DNA of 28,472 nucleotides. Source: DASRHG01 sp035650655 (GTDB lineage Bacteria > Desulfobacterota > Binatia > DP-6). The stretch is from assembly GCA_035650655.1 (NCBI GenBank), contig DASRHG010000092.1, positions 1 through 28,472 on the forward strand, in the 5' to 3' direction. Of the stretch, positions 17,005 through 24,244 are shown piece by piece. The position numbers were made by a program, and so were the translations under genes. The notes under the pieces are model-generated. The model worked only from the letters and a program-made list of their open reading frames with translations. It was not told where the DNA came from and ran no database searches. Each line of letters starts with the position of its first letter. The stretch's first letter is position 1.

Positions 17005-17807
17005 CGAACGATCCTTTCCGCGTCCACCAGCTCGAACTCCCGGAGCTCCATATCCGCCTGGAACCACGCGCGCCGGAACGCCGCCAGGTCCTCGAACGTG
17101 CGCGCGCGAAGGCGCCGGCGCGCGAGCTGCACCCGGCACGGGTGCGTCGCGAAGGGATACGGCGCGCAGGCGACGCGCCCGCCCGCGATCGGCGTCAGGC
17201 GAAGCCGGACGCCCGGCGCGTCCTTGCCGCCGTAGCGCACCGGCACCGGCTCGATCCGGTCGTCGGACGGCTCCTGGCAGCAGAAGTAGAGCCCGAGCAG
17301 GTCCCACACCTGCATGAGCCGGTAGTTCGTCCACACGGCGTCGGCGTCGAGCCCCTCGCGCGCGCGCGCCTGCCACGCCTCGTTCCGCGCGATGAACGCC
17401 TCGATCTCCGGGCTCGGTGACTCGAGGTCGTAGCTGCTCGGGTGCGCGATCGTCCCGTAGCGTCCGCGCCAGAGCCCCGTCCGGTGCATGCTGACGATCA
17501 GCCCCGCGTACCGGTCGACGTCCGCCATCCAGTCGAGGCTCCACTGGTAGGCGCCGAGCTGCGTCGCGTCGAGCGGCACCTCGAGGAACTGGAACGGCTC
17601 GCCGGTCGCGGCCCGGACGAGCGGGCTCGTCTCGTACCGGAGCCAGCCGTAGTCGTGGAACGTCGCTGCGCGCACGACCGACTCCCAGGGCGCGGGGGCG
17701 GCGAACGTCTCGTTGCCCCAGTGCGCCGCGAGTTGTCCCACGAGGCGCGAGTGATCCGTCTGCCCGATGACGAGCAGGGTGCCGTCCGCCTCCTTGCGGA
17801 TGATCAT
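17001..17807 (-). CDS. DUF3891 family protein (HD-like)
   Basis: 268 aa, recognised as a DUF3891-type protein. MIIRKEADGTLLVIGQTDHSRLVGQLA has His19, and ATFHDYGW has His51-Asp52, resembling the metal-binding H...HD arrangement of HD-domain phosphohydrolases. W..Y and YFCCQ-type aromatic/cysteine segments follow. Function is not established. It is translationally coupled to the HpaB-like oxygenase by a 4-base overlap, so it probably acts in the same process. Direct sequence of the start: ATG 17807 with MIIRKE. Confidence 0.8.
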   Translation of the reverse strand: MIIRKEADGTLLVIGQTDHSRLVGQLAAHWGNETFAAPAPWESVVRAATFHDYGWLRYETSPLVRAATGEPFQFLEVPLDATQLGAYQWSLDWMADVDRYAGLIVSMHRTGLWRGRYGTIAHPSSYDLESPSPEIEAFIARNEAWQARAREGLDADAVWTNYRLMQVWDLLGLYFCCQEPSDDRIEPVPVRYGGKDAPGVRLRLTPIAGGRVACAPYPFATHPCRVQLARRRLRARTFEDLAAFRRAWFQADMELREFELVDAERIVR

Positions 17808-17818
17808 GGGCCGGCAGT

Positions 17819-17971
17819 CTACACCGACGGGGCCGGCAGGATGAAGGGAACGGGCATCCAGCGGTGCCGGCAGACCCGGGAAGGGACGTGCAGCTCCCCC
17901 GCCACGTCCCTCGTGACGACGAGCGGCTCGGCGATGACGTCCACCGGCATGAAGTCACCGGGGCTCTTCAC
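17819..17971 (-). pseudogene. Truncated Rieske [2Fe-2S] oxygenase remnant
   Basis: Between the acetamidase stop (17981) and DUF3891 an in-frame stretch of about 50 codons reads SPGDFMPVDVIAEPLVVTRD, then GELHVPSRVCRHRWMPV, then a tail PFILPAPSV and stop. This is the first half of a Rieske domain: beta strands plus the first cluster motif CxH (C-R-H-R). The second CxxH motif, the rest of the domain, the catalytic domain and the usual N-terminal 30-40 residues are missing. GTG 17971 with AAGGGGG directly against it could still start translation. It is most simply the scar of a deleted ring-hydroxylating oxygenase gene of this operon. Confidence 0.6.
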
Positions 17972-17980
17972 CCCCTTCCG

Positions 17981-19114
17981 CTACGACGCCGCAGGCACGA
18001 TGTCCCGGTCGAAGACGTCCCGCGGGACGGCGAGCGTGACGCAGGCGTTCGGGATGTCGACCATCGAGCTGATCCGCATCTCGACCGGCGCGACGCTGAT
18101 GATGGTGTAGGCCTGCTCGCCGCTGAAGCCGAACTTCATCAGGTACTCGACCGCCTGCTCGAGCGCGTCGAGCGCCGCCCACGTGCAGTCGAGGTAGCCC
18201 TGCCGGTCGTCGCGCGCGTTGACGCCCGTGAACGTGAGCCAGCGCGTGAGGCGCGGCTCGAGCGGGCCGGGCTCGAAGACCGGCGTGCGGATGCCGTACG
18301 TGCGGGCGGCGCCCTTCACCAGGTCGAGGCGGACGTGCGTCGCGCCGTCCATCTCGATCGCGTTCCACGTCACCTCGCCGTCCCCCTCGGCGAAGTGGAC
18401 GTCGCCGAGCGAGAAGAGCGCCGTCTCGACGAAGACCGGAAGGTAGACGCGTGCGCCCGTCGACAGGTTCTTGATGTCGACGTTGCCGCCGTTCTCGCGC
18501 GGCGGCACCGTGCGGGCGGCGTCCCGCGCGACGCGCTCGCGCGTCTCCCCTTCGAGCGTGCGGAGGACGGTGGTGGACGCGGCCGCGCCACGGGGCGCGG
18601 CCTTCTCCTCCGCGATCAGCGGATCCTCGCGGGCGTTCCACCGCTCCAGGAGATCGATCGACGGTGCCACGCCGATCACGCCCGGGTGCGGCATGGCGGG
18701 AATGCGGACGCCCGGCACGTGCCGCGACGTGGCGAAGCCGCCCTTGCAGTCCCACACCGACTTGAAGCCGCGCGGGAACCAGCTCCTGAGCGGTCCACCC
18801 ATGCCGGGGAGGACGGCCGAGTAGCCGATGCCGCTCAGCGGCCGGATGTCGATCAGGTCGACGACCAGGAGGTCGCCCGGCTCCGCGCCGCGGACGGCGA
18901 CGGGCCCGCCGATGGGATGGACGCGCGAGAGATCGAGCGTCTGGACGTCGCGGTCGTCGTCGTCGTCCTGGAGCTGATAGTCGTCGTACCCGGGGGTCTC
19001 GAGGATGATCTCGTCGCCGGGACCGAGGTCGGCATCGGGCCAGCGCGACACGCCGCTCTTGCGGAAGTCGCCTCCCGGCCCCACGGTCCCGCCGTACGGC
19101 GTTTCGATCGCCAT
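17981..19114 (-). CDS. Acetamidase/formamidase family protein
   Basis: A 377-aa FmdA/AmdA-type amidohydrolase. Visible segments are VRGAEPGDLLVVDLIDI, the histidine-bearing RIPAMPHPGVIGVAPS, GGNVDIKNLSTGARVYLPVFVETALFSLGDVHFAEGDGEV (family GDxHxAQGDGE motif) and the C-terminal YTIISVAPVEMRISSMVDIPNACV. It hydrolyses short amides to acid and ammonia. An odd run of five Asp (LQDDDDDRD) lies near residue 50, encoded by a GTC/GAC trinucleotide tract. The stop is in frame with the downstream Rieske remnant. The M24 gene lies 25 bp upstream and DUF3891/HpaB lie downstream on the same strand. Confidence 0.92.
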   Translation of the reverse strand: MAIETPYGGTVGPGGDFRKSGVSRWPDADLGPGDEIILETPGYDDYQLQDDDDDRDVQTLDLSRVHPIGGPVAVRGAEPGDLLVVDLIDIRPLSGIGYSAVLPGMGGPLRSWFPRGFKSVWDCKGGFATSRHVPGVRIPAMPHPGVIGVAPSIDLLERWNAREDPLIAEEKAAPRGAAASTTVLRTLEGETRERVARDAARTVPPRENGGNVDIKNLSTGARVYLPVFVETALFSLGDVHFAEGDGEVTWNAIEMDGATHVRLDLVKGAARTYGIRTPVFEPGPLEPRLTRWLTFTGVNARDDRQGYLDCTWAALDALEQAVEYLMKFGFSGEQAYTIISVAPVEMRISSMVDIPNACVTLAVPRDVFDRDIVPAAS

Positions 19115-19139
19115 CGCCGTGCCCTCCCTCCGGACGGCG

Positions 19140-20297
19140 TCAATCGCCGTAGCCCGTCGTCGTCAGCCGGCGCAGCCCGGTCGCCGTCACCTCGAACATG
19201 TCCTCGAGCTTGAGGATCACCCGGCGGCCGTTCGCCGTGACGCGCGTCTCGGGCTCGAGCGTGATCACCATGCCCGTCTCGAGCGTCACGTCCTCGTCCA
19301 TGAGCCCCGGCCGGTGGATGATGGGCAGCTCGCACGTCCGCATTCCGACGCCATGCCCCATCGAGTACGGGACGTGCGGATGGCCCGCCTTCCCGAGCGC
19401 GTCGTTGATGACGCGGGTCACCTGCGAGACCTTGATCCCCGGCTTCGCGGCCGCCTGCCCCTCGCCGTACGCCTGACGCAGGATCCGGTACCCCTCCTGC
19501 ACGGCGCGGGGCGGCGTGCCGATGAAGCCGGTGCGGCACATGTCCGCACCGTAGCCGGCGAGCGCGTAGCAGCCGACGTCGAAGACGTAGGTGTCACCCT
19601 CGTAGAGGCGCGTCCCGTGCGGGAACCAGTCCTCCGCGGCCCTGTGCAGGCAGAGGTGGTGCGTCACGTACTCGGCGCCGAGCTCGAGCATCCGCCCGGC
19701 GGCGGTCGCGAGCAGCTCGTGGTCGGTCTTGCCCTCGGTGAGCGTGGCGAGCGTCGCGCACGAGCCGAGCGACGCCACCTCCGCGGCGGCGGCGAGGAGC
19801 TTCACCTCCTCCGGGTGCTTCACGATGCGGGCGCTCGCGAGCGCCTTCTCGATCGGGCGGAGCTCGACCTTCGGCAGCGCCTGGCGCAGTCCGTCGAGGA
19901 GCACGGGCGGCAGCCCCTCGACGCCGACCCGCCCGAGCCGCAACGTCTCGAGCTTCCCCTGGAGGACGCGCAGCCAGCATTTCGCCTGCGTCGCGCTCGA
20001 CACCCACGACGGCGTGGCGATGAATTCGCGGATCCACGGGGATCCGGGAACCGGGTCCTTCACGTCCTCGTCCACGTAGGGAACGAAGACGAAGCTCTCG
20101 CCGTCCTGCGTGATGATCGCGGCGTACCAGTCGAACGCCTCGGCGATGAACCACGTGCGGAAGCCGGTCGCGTAGCGGATGTGGTCGAAGCCGGTGACGA
20201 GCACGCCGTCGACGCCGGCGCGGCGCACGACGCCGCGGACGGTCGACGCGCGGTGCCGGTGGAGGTCGTCCCAGGCGACGGTCGGCCATTCGTACAT
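19140..20297 (-). CDS. M24 family metallopeptidase (Xaa-Pro aminopeptidase/creatinase fold)
   Basis: 385 aa. An N-terminal creatinase domain (GVDGVLVTGFDHIRYATGF) precedes a pita-bread catalytic domain with all five metal ligands: Asp240 and Asp252 (YVFDVGCYALAGYGADMCRT), His315 (YSMGHGVGM), Glu348 (ITLEPE) and Glu365 (LKLEDMF). It can therefore be metal-dependent, unlike creatinase, which lacks metal. It cleaves Xaa-Pro or a related amide. ATG 20297 follows AAAGGAG; the much longer open frame upstream crosses the divergent promoter region and is not coding. It is probably the first gene of the minus operon down to XdhC. Confidence 0.91.
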   Translation of the reverse strand: MYEWPTVAWDDLHRHRASTVRGVVRRAGVDGVLVTGFDHIRYATGFRTWFIAEAFDWYAAIITQDGESFVFVPYVDEDVKDPVPGSPWIREFIATPSWVSSATQAKCWLRVLQGKLETLRLGRVGVEGLPPVLLDGLRQALPKVELRPIEKALASARIVKHPEEVKLLAAAAEVASLGSCATLATLTEGKTDHELLATAAGRMLELGAEYVTHHLCLHRAAEDWFPHGTRLYEGDTYVFDVGCYALAGYGADMCRTGFIGTPPRAVQEGYRILRQAYGEGQAAAKPGIKVSQVTRVINDALGKAGHPHVPYSMGHGVGMRTCELPIIHRPGLMDEDVTLETGMVITLEPETRVTANGRRVILKLEDMFEVTATGLRRLTTTGYGD

Positions 20298-20358
20298 GGG
20301 CGGCTCCTTTCGAGGCGGATACCGCGACGCGGAGCAATAAGGGTGCCGTCGCCGTATT

Positions 20359-20373
20359 CGTCGCCCGGCGACG
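20359..20373. repeat. 15-bp palindrome in the M24/SnoaL divergent region
   Basis: CGTCGCC-C-GGCGACG lies between the divergent starts at 20297 and 20481. It could be an operator, but GC-rich palindromes arise easily in this base composition and no recognisable -35/-10 pair accompanies it. Confidence 0.25.
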
Positions 20374-20480
20374 CGCGGCAGTAACGCCGGCGCAACAGCT
20401 GTAGCGGCCGGCGGCTTACGTGTGCTGCGCCCGCCTCCTCCCTTGACTTCTCGGAGGCCCGATGGTGAGGGGACGACGCC

Positions 20481-20909
20481 ATGGACGTCGCGCAGCGCTT
20501 CGCTCGGCTCTTCAACGCGCGCGATCTCGACGCGCTCGTCGCGCTCTTCACCGAGACGGCGACGTACCTGGACGGCTTCTACGGCCGCTACGCCGGGCAC
20601 GCCGGGCTCCGGGAGATGTTCGCCCGCATGTTCCGCGAGGGACGCGACTACGCGTGGACGATGGAGCGGGCGCTCGAGAGCGGCCGCCTCGCGATGGCCG
20701 AGTGGTCGTTCCGCTACGTCGTGACGGATGCGATCCCGCGGAGCGCCGGGCGTCCGGTCCACTTCCGCGGCATGAGCGTCTTCGAGCTCGCCCCGGACGG
20801 ACGGATCGCCGCCTACCGCGAGTACTTCGACTCGGGCCCACCCCTCCTCCAGCTCGGCTTCGCCCCCGAGGCGCTCGCGACGGTGCTCCGGCGGAAGCTC
20901 GATCGCTGA
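20481..20909 (+). CDS. SnoaL-like / NTF2-fold protein
   Basis: 142 aa with the NTF2-like pattern: helix VAQRFARLFNARDLDALVALFTETATY, GRYAGHAGLREMFARMF, and strands FRGMSVFELAPDGRIAAYREYFD. Members are small-molecule isomerases, hydratases, polyketide cyclases or non-catalytic binders. ATG 20481 follows GAGGGG with normal spacing. It is divergent from the M24 gene and convergent with the amidase, whose stop lies nine bases away. No substrate can be proposed. Confidence 0.83.
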   Translation: MDVAQRFARLFNARDLDALVALFTETATYLDGFYGRYAGHAGLREMFARMFREGRDYAWTMERALESGRLAMAEWSFRYVVTDAIPRSAGRPVHFRGMSVFELAPDGRIAAYREYFDSGPPLLQLGFAPEALATVLRRKLDR

Positions 20910-20918
20910 CGCGCGGGC

Positions 20919-22331
20919 TCAGCCGTCGAGCGCTGGACGCCGCCCCGCCCACGGCCTCGCCGCCTCCAACGCCGCGGCGGCGCGGAAGAGGTCGACCTCG
21001 GCGTTCGTGCGGCTCACCATCTGGAGGCCGACGGGCAGACCGGCGGCGGTGCATCCCGCGGGGATCGAGGCGGCGGGCTGGCCCGTCAGGTTGAAGGGGT
21101 AGGTGTAGTAGACCCACGAGACGAGGTTCCGGTCGGGCAGCTCGGGCGGGAGGTCCCGGAAGACGTCGAACGCCACGACGGGGAGCGTCGGCGACAGGAG
21201 GAGGTCGAAGCGCTCGAAGAAGAGCCGCATCTTCTCGCGGAGCGCGTAGCGCTCGAAGACGGTCGCGTAGTACGCCTCGGCCGACCGCCCGAGCGCGCTC
21301 GACAGGATCTCGACGACGGGGGGATCGAGGAGCTCGCGCGTGGCGGGCGCGAGGAGGTGCTTCAAGCGCGTGCCGATGCCCGTGTAGAACTCCGTCGTCC
21401 ACACCTCGACGGGGTCCGCGTCGAACACCGCGTCGACCTCCTCGACCTCGCATCCGAGCGCCTCGAAGGCGCGCGCCGCGGCCGCCGCGATCGCCGCAAC
21501 CTCGGGCGTCGGCCGCGCGTAGCCGAGCGTCGGGCTCCACGCGACGCGCATCCCCCGCACCCCCCGGTCGCACGCCGCCAGGTAGTCCGGCACCGGCGCC
21601 GCGACGCTGAACGCGTCCCGCGCGTCGAAGCCCGACACGACGCCCAGGAGCAGCGCGGCGTCGCGGACGGTCCGGGCCATGACGCCCGCGTGCCCGAGCG
21701 TCGGCGCCGCGCTCACCGGGAACATCGGCACCCGCGCGAACTGCGGCTTCACCGCGAAGAGCCCCGTGAGCGCGCCCGGGATGCGGAGCGAGCCGCCGCC
21801 GTCCGTGCCGATCGCGAAGGGCGTCACGCCGGCCGCGACGCTCGCCGCCGCGCCCGCGCTCGAGCCGCCCGCCGTCTTCGAGACGTCCCACGGGTTCCGC
21901 GTCGCGCCGGTGAGCGGGCAGTCCCCGACCGCCTTGCAGCCGAACTCGCTCGTCGTCGTCTTGCCGAGGAGCGCGGCGCCGGCGGCCCGGAGACGCTCGA
22001 CGAGCGGCGCGTCGGCGGTGGCGACGTTGTCGGCGAACGCGCGCGACCCGAACGTGAAGCGCACGCCGGCGACCGGGATCACGTCCTTCACCGAGATCGG
22101 GAGGCCCGCGAGCGGGCCCGTCGCCTCGCCGCGGACGATCGCCTGCTCCGCCCGCCGGGCGGCGTCGAGCGCCGCGTCGGGCGTCGGGGTGACGAACGCG
22201 TTCAGGGCGGGCTCCACCGCGGCGAGCCGGTCGAGCGCCGCCCGGACGACGTCGACGGGCGATACCTCCTTCCGGAGGATCGCGTGACGGAGGTCGAGCG
22301 CGCTCTGCCAGGCGAAGTCTGCATCGGTCAT
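20919..22331 (-). CDS. Amidase signature family protein
   Basis: 470 aa with the Ser-cisSer-Lys triad of the amidase signature family. Lys82 is in PISVKDV, Ser157 in TAGGSSAG and nucleophile Ser181 in GTDGGGSLRIPG; the Ser157-Ser181 spacing of 24 equals that of FAAH-type enzymes. TGATRNPWDVSKTAGGSSAG and the C-terminal QPAASIPAGCTAAGLPVGLQMV are also typical. ATG 22331 has AGGAGGG eight bases upstream; the longer upstream frame crosses a divergent promoter and other genes. It hydrolyses an amide, perhaps an aryl or acyl amide. It is a third distinct amide hydrolase type in this window, besides acetamidase and isochorismatase-fold. Confidence 0.93.
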   Translation of the reverse strand: MTDADFAWQSALDLRHAILRKEVSPVDVVRAALDRLAAVEPALNAFVTPTPDAALDAARRAEQAIVRGEATGPLAGLPISVKDVIPVAGVRFTFGSRAFADNVATADAPLVERLRAAGAALLGKTTTSEFGCKAVGDCPLTGATRNPWDVSKTAGGSSAGAAASVAAGVTPFAIGTDGGGSLRIPGALTGLFAVKPQFARVPMFPVSAAPTLGHAGVMARTVRDAALLLGVVSGFDARDAFSVAAPVPDYLAACDRGVRGMRVAWSPTLGYARPTPEVAAIAAAAARAFEALGCEVEEVDAVFDADPVEVWTTEFYTGIGTRLKHLLAPATRELLDPPVVEILSSALGRSAEAYYATVFERYALREKMRLFFERFDLLLSPTLPVVAFDVFRDLPPELPDRNLVSWVYYTYPFNLTGQPAASIPAGCTAAGLPVGLQMVSRTNAEVDLFRAAAALEAARPWAGRRPALDG

Positions 22332-22378
22332 GACGGCGGCCCTCCTGGATCCGGGCTTGCGTGATGGCGCCGATCGTT

Positions 22379-22392
22379 CTCTTCTGCAAGAG
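22379..22392. repeat. Small inverted repeat in amidase/cupredoxin-like divergent region
   Basis: CTCTT-CTGC-AAGAG lies midway between the divergent starts at 22331 and 22462. It may be a regulator half-site pair. It is short and only suggestive. Confidence 0.2.
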
Positions 22393-22461
22393 GCCGTGAC
22401 CGGCGGCGGCACCCCCGGCATCCAAGCGGAGACTCCCGGAAGACGGAGAAAGGAGACGCGC

Positions 22462-22914
22462 ATGACACGATGGGTCGGCCTCGCTCTGGCGGTTCCACTC
22501 CTCCTCGCGCCCGGCGCTCGCGCGGGGGCGGTCGAGGAGACGATCGAGAGCCATCGCGACCTCGAGACACGCCTCGTCATGCTCGGGAGGGAAGACAGGC
22601 CGACGCCCGTGACCCTCGAGAAGGGCCAGGCGCTCGAGTTCGAGAACCAGTCGCTCCGCCAGCTGATCGTGACGTTCCAGGGCGACGTGAAGGACAAGGT
22701 CCACTGCGGCATCATCCGCCCGAGCGAGAAGGCGAAGTCGAAGGCGCCGTGGCAGCTCTTCGCGTGGGACAGCGGCGCGCTCACGGCCGTCATCCCGCCC
22801 GGCCGGTTCGCGACCCTGTGCTCGTTCGACGCCGGCACGTACACGTACGTCGTGAAGGAGGCGGGCGCGAGCACGCCGCGAGCGCGCACCGGGACGATCG
22901 AAGTCACGTCGTGA
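22462..22914 (+). CDS. Exported cupredoxin-like beta protein
   Basis: 150 aa. ATG 22462 follows GAAAGGAGACGCGC. A Sec signal peptide (MTRWVGLALAVPLLLAPGARAGA) precedes a beta-rich domain with FENQSLRQLIVTFQGDV, an HCGII segment, IPPGRFATLCSFDAGTYTYVV and GTIEVTS. The closing strands look like a cupredoxin, but the canonical Cys-x-x-His-x-x-x-x-Met copper loop is replaced by CSFDAGTYTY. His/Cys in VHCGII and the loop Cys could form an unusual site or a disulfide. The GTGA overlap links it to the thioredoxin-like gene that follows. Function is unknown. Confidence 0.75.
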   Translation: MTRWVGLALAVPLLLAPGARAGAVEETIESHRDLETRLVMLGREDRPTPVTLEKGQALEFENQSLRQLIVTFQGDVKDKVHCGIIRPSEKAKSKAPWQLFAWDSGALTAVIPPGRFATLCSFDAGTYTYVVKEAGASTPRARTGTIEVTS

Positions 22915-23420
22915 CCCTCTTCCTGCTCCTCCTCGCGCTCCCGGTCGCGCTCGCGAGCGCGACCGGGGCCGAGGAGCCGCCGTCCGCCGTCCTCGACCTC
23001 CCGCTCCGGGACGCGAAGGGGGCGGCGACGACGCTCCGCGCGGTGGTCGGCGACGGCCCCGCGCTGGTGAGCTTCTGGGCCACGTACTGCCTCCCGTGCC
23101 GCGCCGACGTCCCCGTGCTCCACCGCGCGGCCGCGCGCTGGCGGCGCACGGGGCTGCGCGTCGTCGCCGTCGCCGTCGACGTCGAGGACCCCGACCGCGT
23201 CGCCCGCATCGCCGCGTCGTGGGGCATCGACTACCCGTCCTACGTCGTTCCCCCCGCCCAGCTCTCGCGCGCGGCCGACCTCGCGCCGCGCGGCCTCCCG
23301 GCGACGTTCGTCGTCTCGCGCGACGGCGTCACGCGGCACGACGGCGCCGTCGGGGACGGCACGCTCGAAACGCTCCTCGCGCCGCGCCTCCCCGCGCCGA
23401 GCGCGCCCCCGCCGCGCTGA
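22911..23420 (+). CDS. TlpA/ResA-like periplasmic thioredoxin
   Basis: 169 aa. GTG 22911 overlaps the previous stop. The N-terminus is a short signal peptide (MTLFLLLLALPVALASATGA), so the protein is exported. The thioredoxin fold is visible as LVSFWATYCLPCRADVPVLH with active-site Cys60-Cys63 (CLPC), VVAVAVDVEDPDRVARIAASWGIDYPSYVV and the cis-Pro segment RGLPATFVVSRDG. TlpA-type proteins reduce periplasmic disulfides or apo-metal sites, for example in cytochrome c or copper-centre assembly. Coupling to the cysteine-containing cupredoxin-like protein suggests that the latter is its partner. Confidence 0.87.
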   Translation: MTLFLLLLALPVALASATGAEEPPSAVLDLPLRDAKGAATTLRAVVGDGPALVSFWATYCLPCRADVPVLHRAAARWRRTGLRVVAVAVDVEDPDRVARIAASWGIDYPSYVVPPAQLSRAADLAPRGLPATFVVSRDGVTRHDGAVGDGTLETLLAPRLPAPSAPPPR

Positions 23421-23469
23421 CGGCGGCGCTTGCCATGTCGGGCGGCGCGCGCTACGGCGTCCGCGCAAC

Positions 23470-23488
23470 GACGTCCGCTCCGGACGTC
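23470..23488 (+). promoter_or_regulatory. 8-bp hairpin upstream of SMR transporter gene
   Basis: GACGTCCG-CTC-CGGACGTC ends 13 bp before the SMR start codon and leaves the GGGGA ribosome-binding site just downstream. It could modulate translation or terminate upstream transcription without a T-tract. It was compared by eye with guanidine riboswitch motifs and does not show their conserved bases. Confidence 0.35.
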
Positions 23489-23501
23489 CCGGGGACAGTC
23501 G

Positions 23502-23822
23502 ATGGGATGGGTGTATGTTCTGATCGCCGGCGTGACGGAGATCGTGTGGGCCGCGGCGCTGAAGCACTCGGACGGATTCTCGCGTCTCGTCCCGAGCGCC
23601 GTCACGGTGGCGGGCATCGTGGTCTCGATGGCGTGCCTCGCCTTCGGCATGCGGACGATCCCGATCGGCACGGCGTACGCCGTCTGGACGGGCATCGGCG
23701 CCGTCGGCACCGCGCTCTACGGGATGCTCTACTTCGACGAGCCGCGGGCGCCTGCCCGCCTCGTCTGCGTCGCCTTCATCGTGGCCGGCGTCGTCGGGCT
23801 GCGCTGGACGTCGCGCGGCTGA
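23502..23822 (+). CDS. Small multidrug resistance (SMR) family transporter, SugE/Gdx-like
   Basis: 106 aa with four hydrophobic helices. Helix 1 has the essential membrane Glu13 (GVTEIVWAAALKHSDGFSRL) in the W...LK...GF context typical of the SugE/Gdx subtype. Helix 2-3 carries AFGMRTIPIGTAYAVWTGIGAVGT and helix 4 ends GVVGLRW. Gdx members export guanidinium; other SMRs export quaternary cations. ATG 23502 starts directly with the conserved GW.Y sequence. A preceding frame extension is not supported. With amidases and formamidase nearby, a nitrogen-rich cation is a plausible cargo, but this is inference. Confidence 0.92.
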   Translation: MGWVYVLIAGVTEIVWAAALKHSDGFSRLVPSAVTVAGIVVSMACLAFGMRTIPIGTAYAVWTGIGAVGTALYGMLYFDEPRAPARLVCVAFIVAGVVGLRWTSRG

Positions 23823-23850
23823 TCCGCAATCGGACGGCGGCGGCCGCACG

Positions 23851-24228
23851 TCATCGGCGGTAGCCGACCAGCTCGAGCAGGTTCCCGTCGGGGTCGAGGA
23901 AGTAGAGGCAGTCGTGGTCGCCCCAGTCGATGGGGGCGTGGAACGGGATCCCGCGCGCGGCGAAGAGCCGCTCCGCCCGGGCGAGCTCGTCGTGGTCGAC
24001 CTCGAAGCAGTGATGGCTCGTGCCGAGCGGCTGGCGCACCTGCTCCGGCGAGCCCGGCACGCGATCGGGCTTCCGGAAGAGGACGCAGACGCCGTCGCCG
24101 TAGCGGAGCGACACCTGGTCGGGCAGGCGCCTCTCGACCGTCATCCCGAGGACCGTCGTGTAGAACTCCTCGGCGCGGCCGAGGTCCGCGACGTCGACGC
24201 CGAAGTGGTCGAGCCGCCGCACCCGCAT
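23851..24228 (-). CDS. VOC (glyoxalase/bleomycin-resistance/dioxygenase) superfamily protein
   Basis: 125 aa with paired beta-alpha-beta-beta-beta units. The likely metal ligands are His8 (LDHFGVDV), His72 or His73 (SHHCFEV) and Glu119 (LDPDGNLLELVGY). The size fits a single-domain lyase, isomerase or resistance protein rather than a two-domain extradiol dioxygenase. ATG 24228 lies 16 bp downstream of the SnoaL-like stop on the same strand. It is the last gene of the minus set that starts with the Mo subunit. Confidence 0.88.
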   Translation of the reverse strand: MRVRRLDHFGVDVADLGRAEEFYTTVLGMTVERRLPDQVSLRYGDGVCVLFRKPDRVPGSPEQVRQPLGTSHHCFEVDHDELARAERLFAARGIPFHAPIDWGDHDCLYFLDPDGNLLELVGYRR

Positions 24229-24244
24229 GGCAGCCGCTCGCGCC

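Noticed and set aside
17005..17958. N-terminal extension of the HpaB-like frame to 17958
   Set aside because: It overlaps DUF3891 in another frame and looks non-coding. ATG 17004 with ATGA coupling is the natural start.
23421..23501. Guanidine riboswitch before the SMR gene
   Set aside because: A hairpin is present, but I could not find the conserved ACGR loops of mini-ykkC or the conserved segments of the other classes.
22332..23849. N-terminal extension of the amidase frame
   Set aside because: It runs antisense through the cupredoxin-like, TlpA and SMR genes. ATG 22331 has a strong ribosome-binding site and a typical amidase N-terminus.
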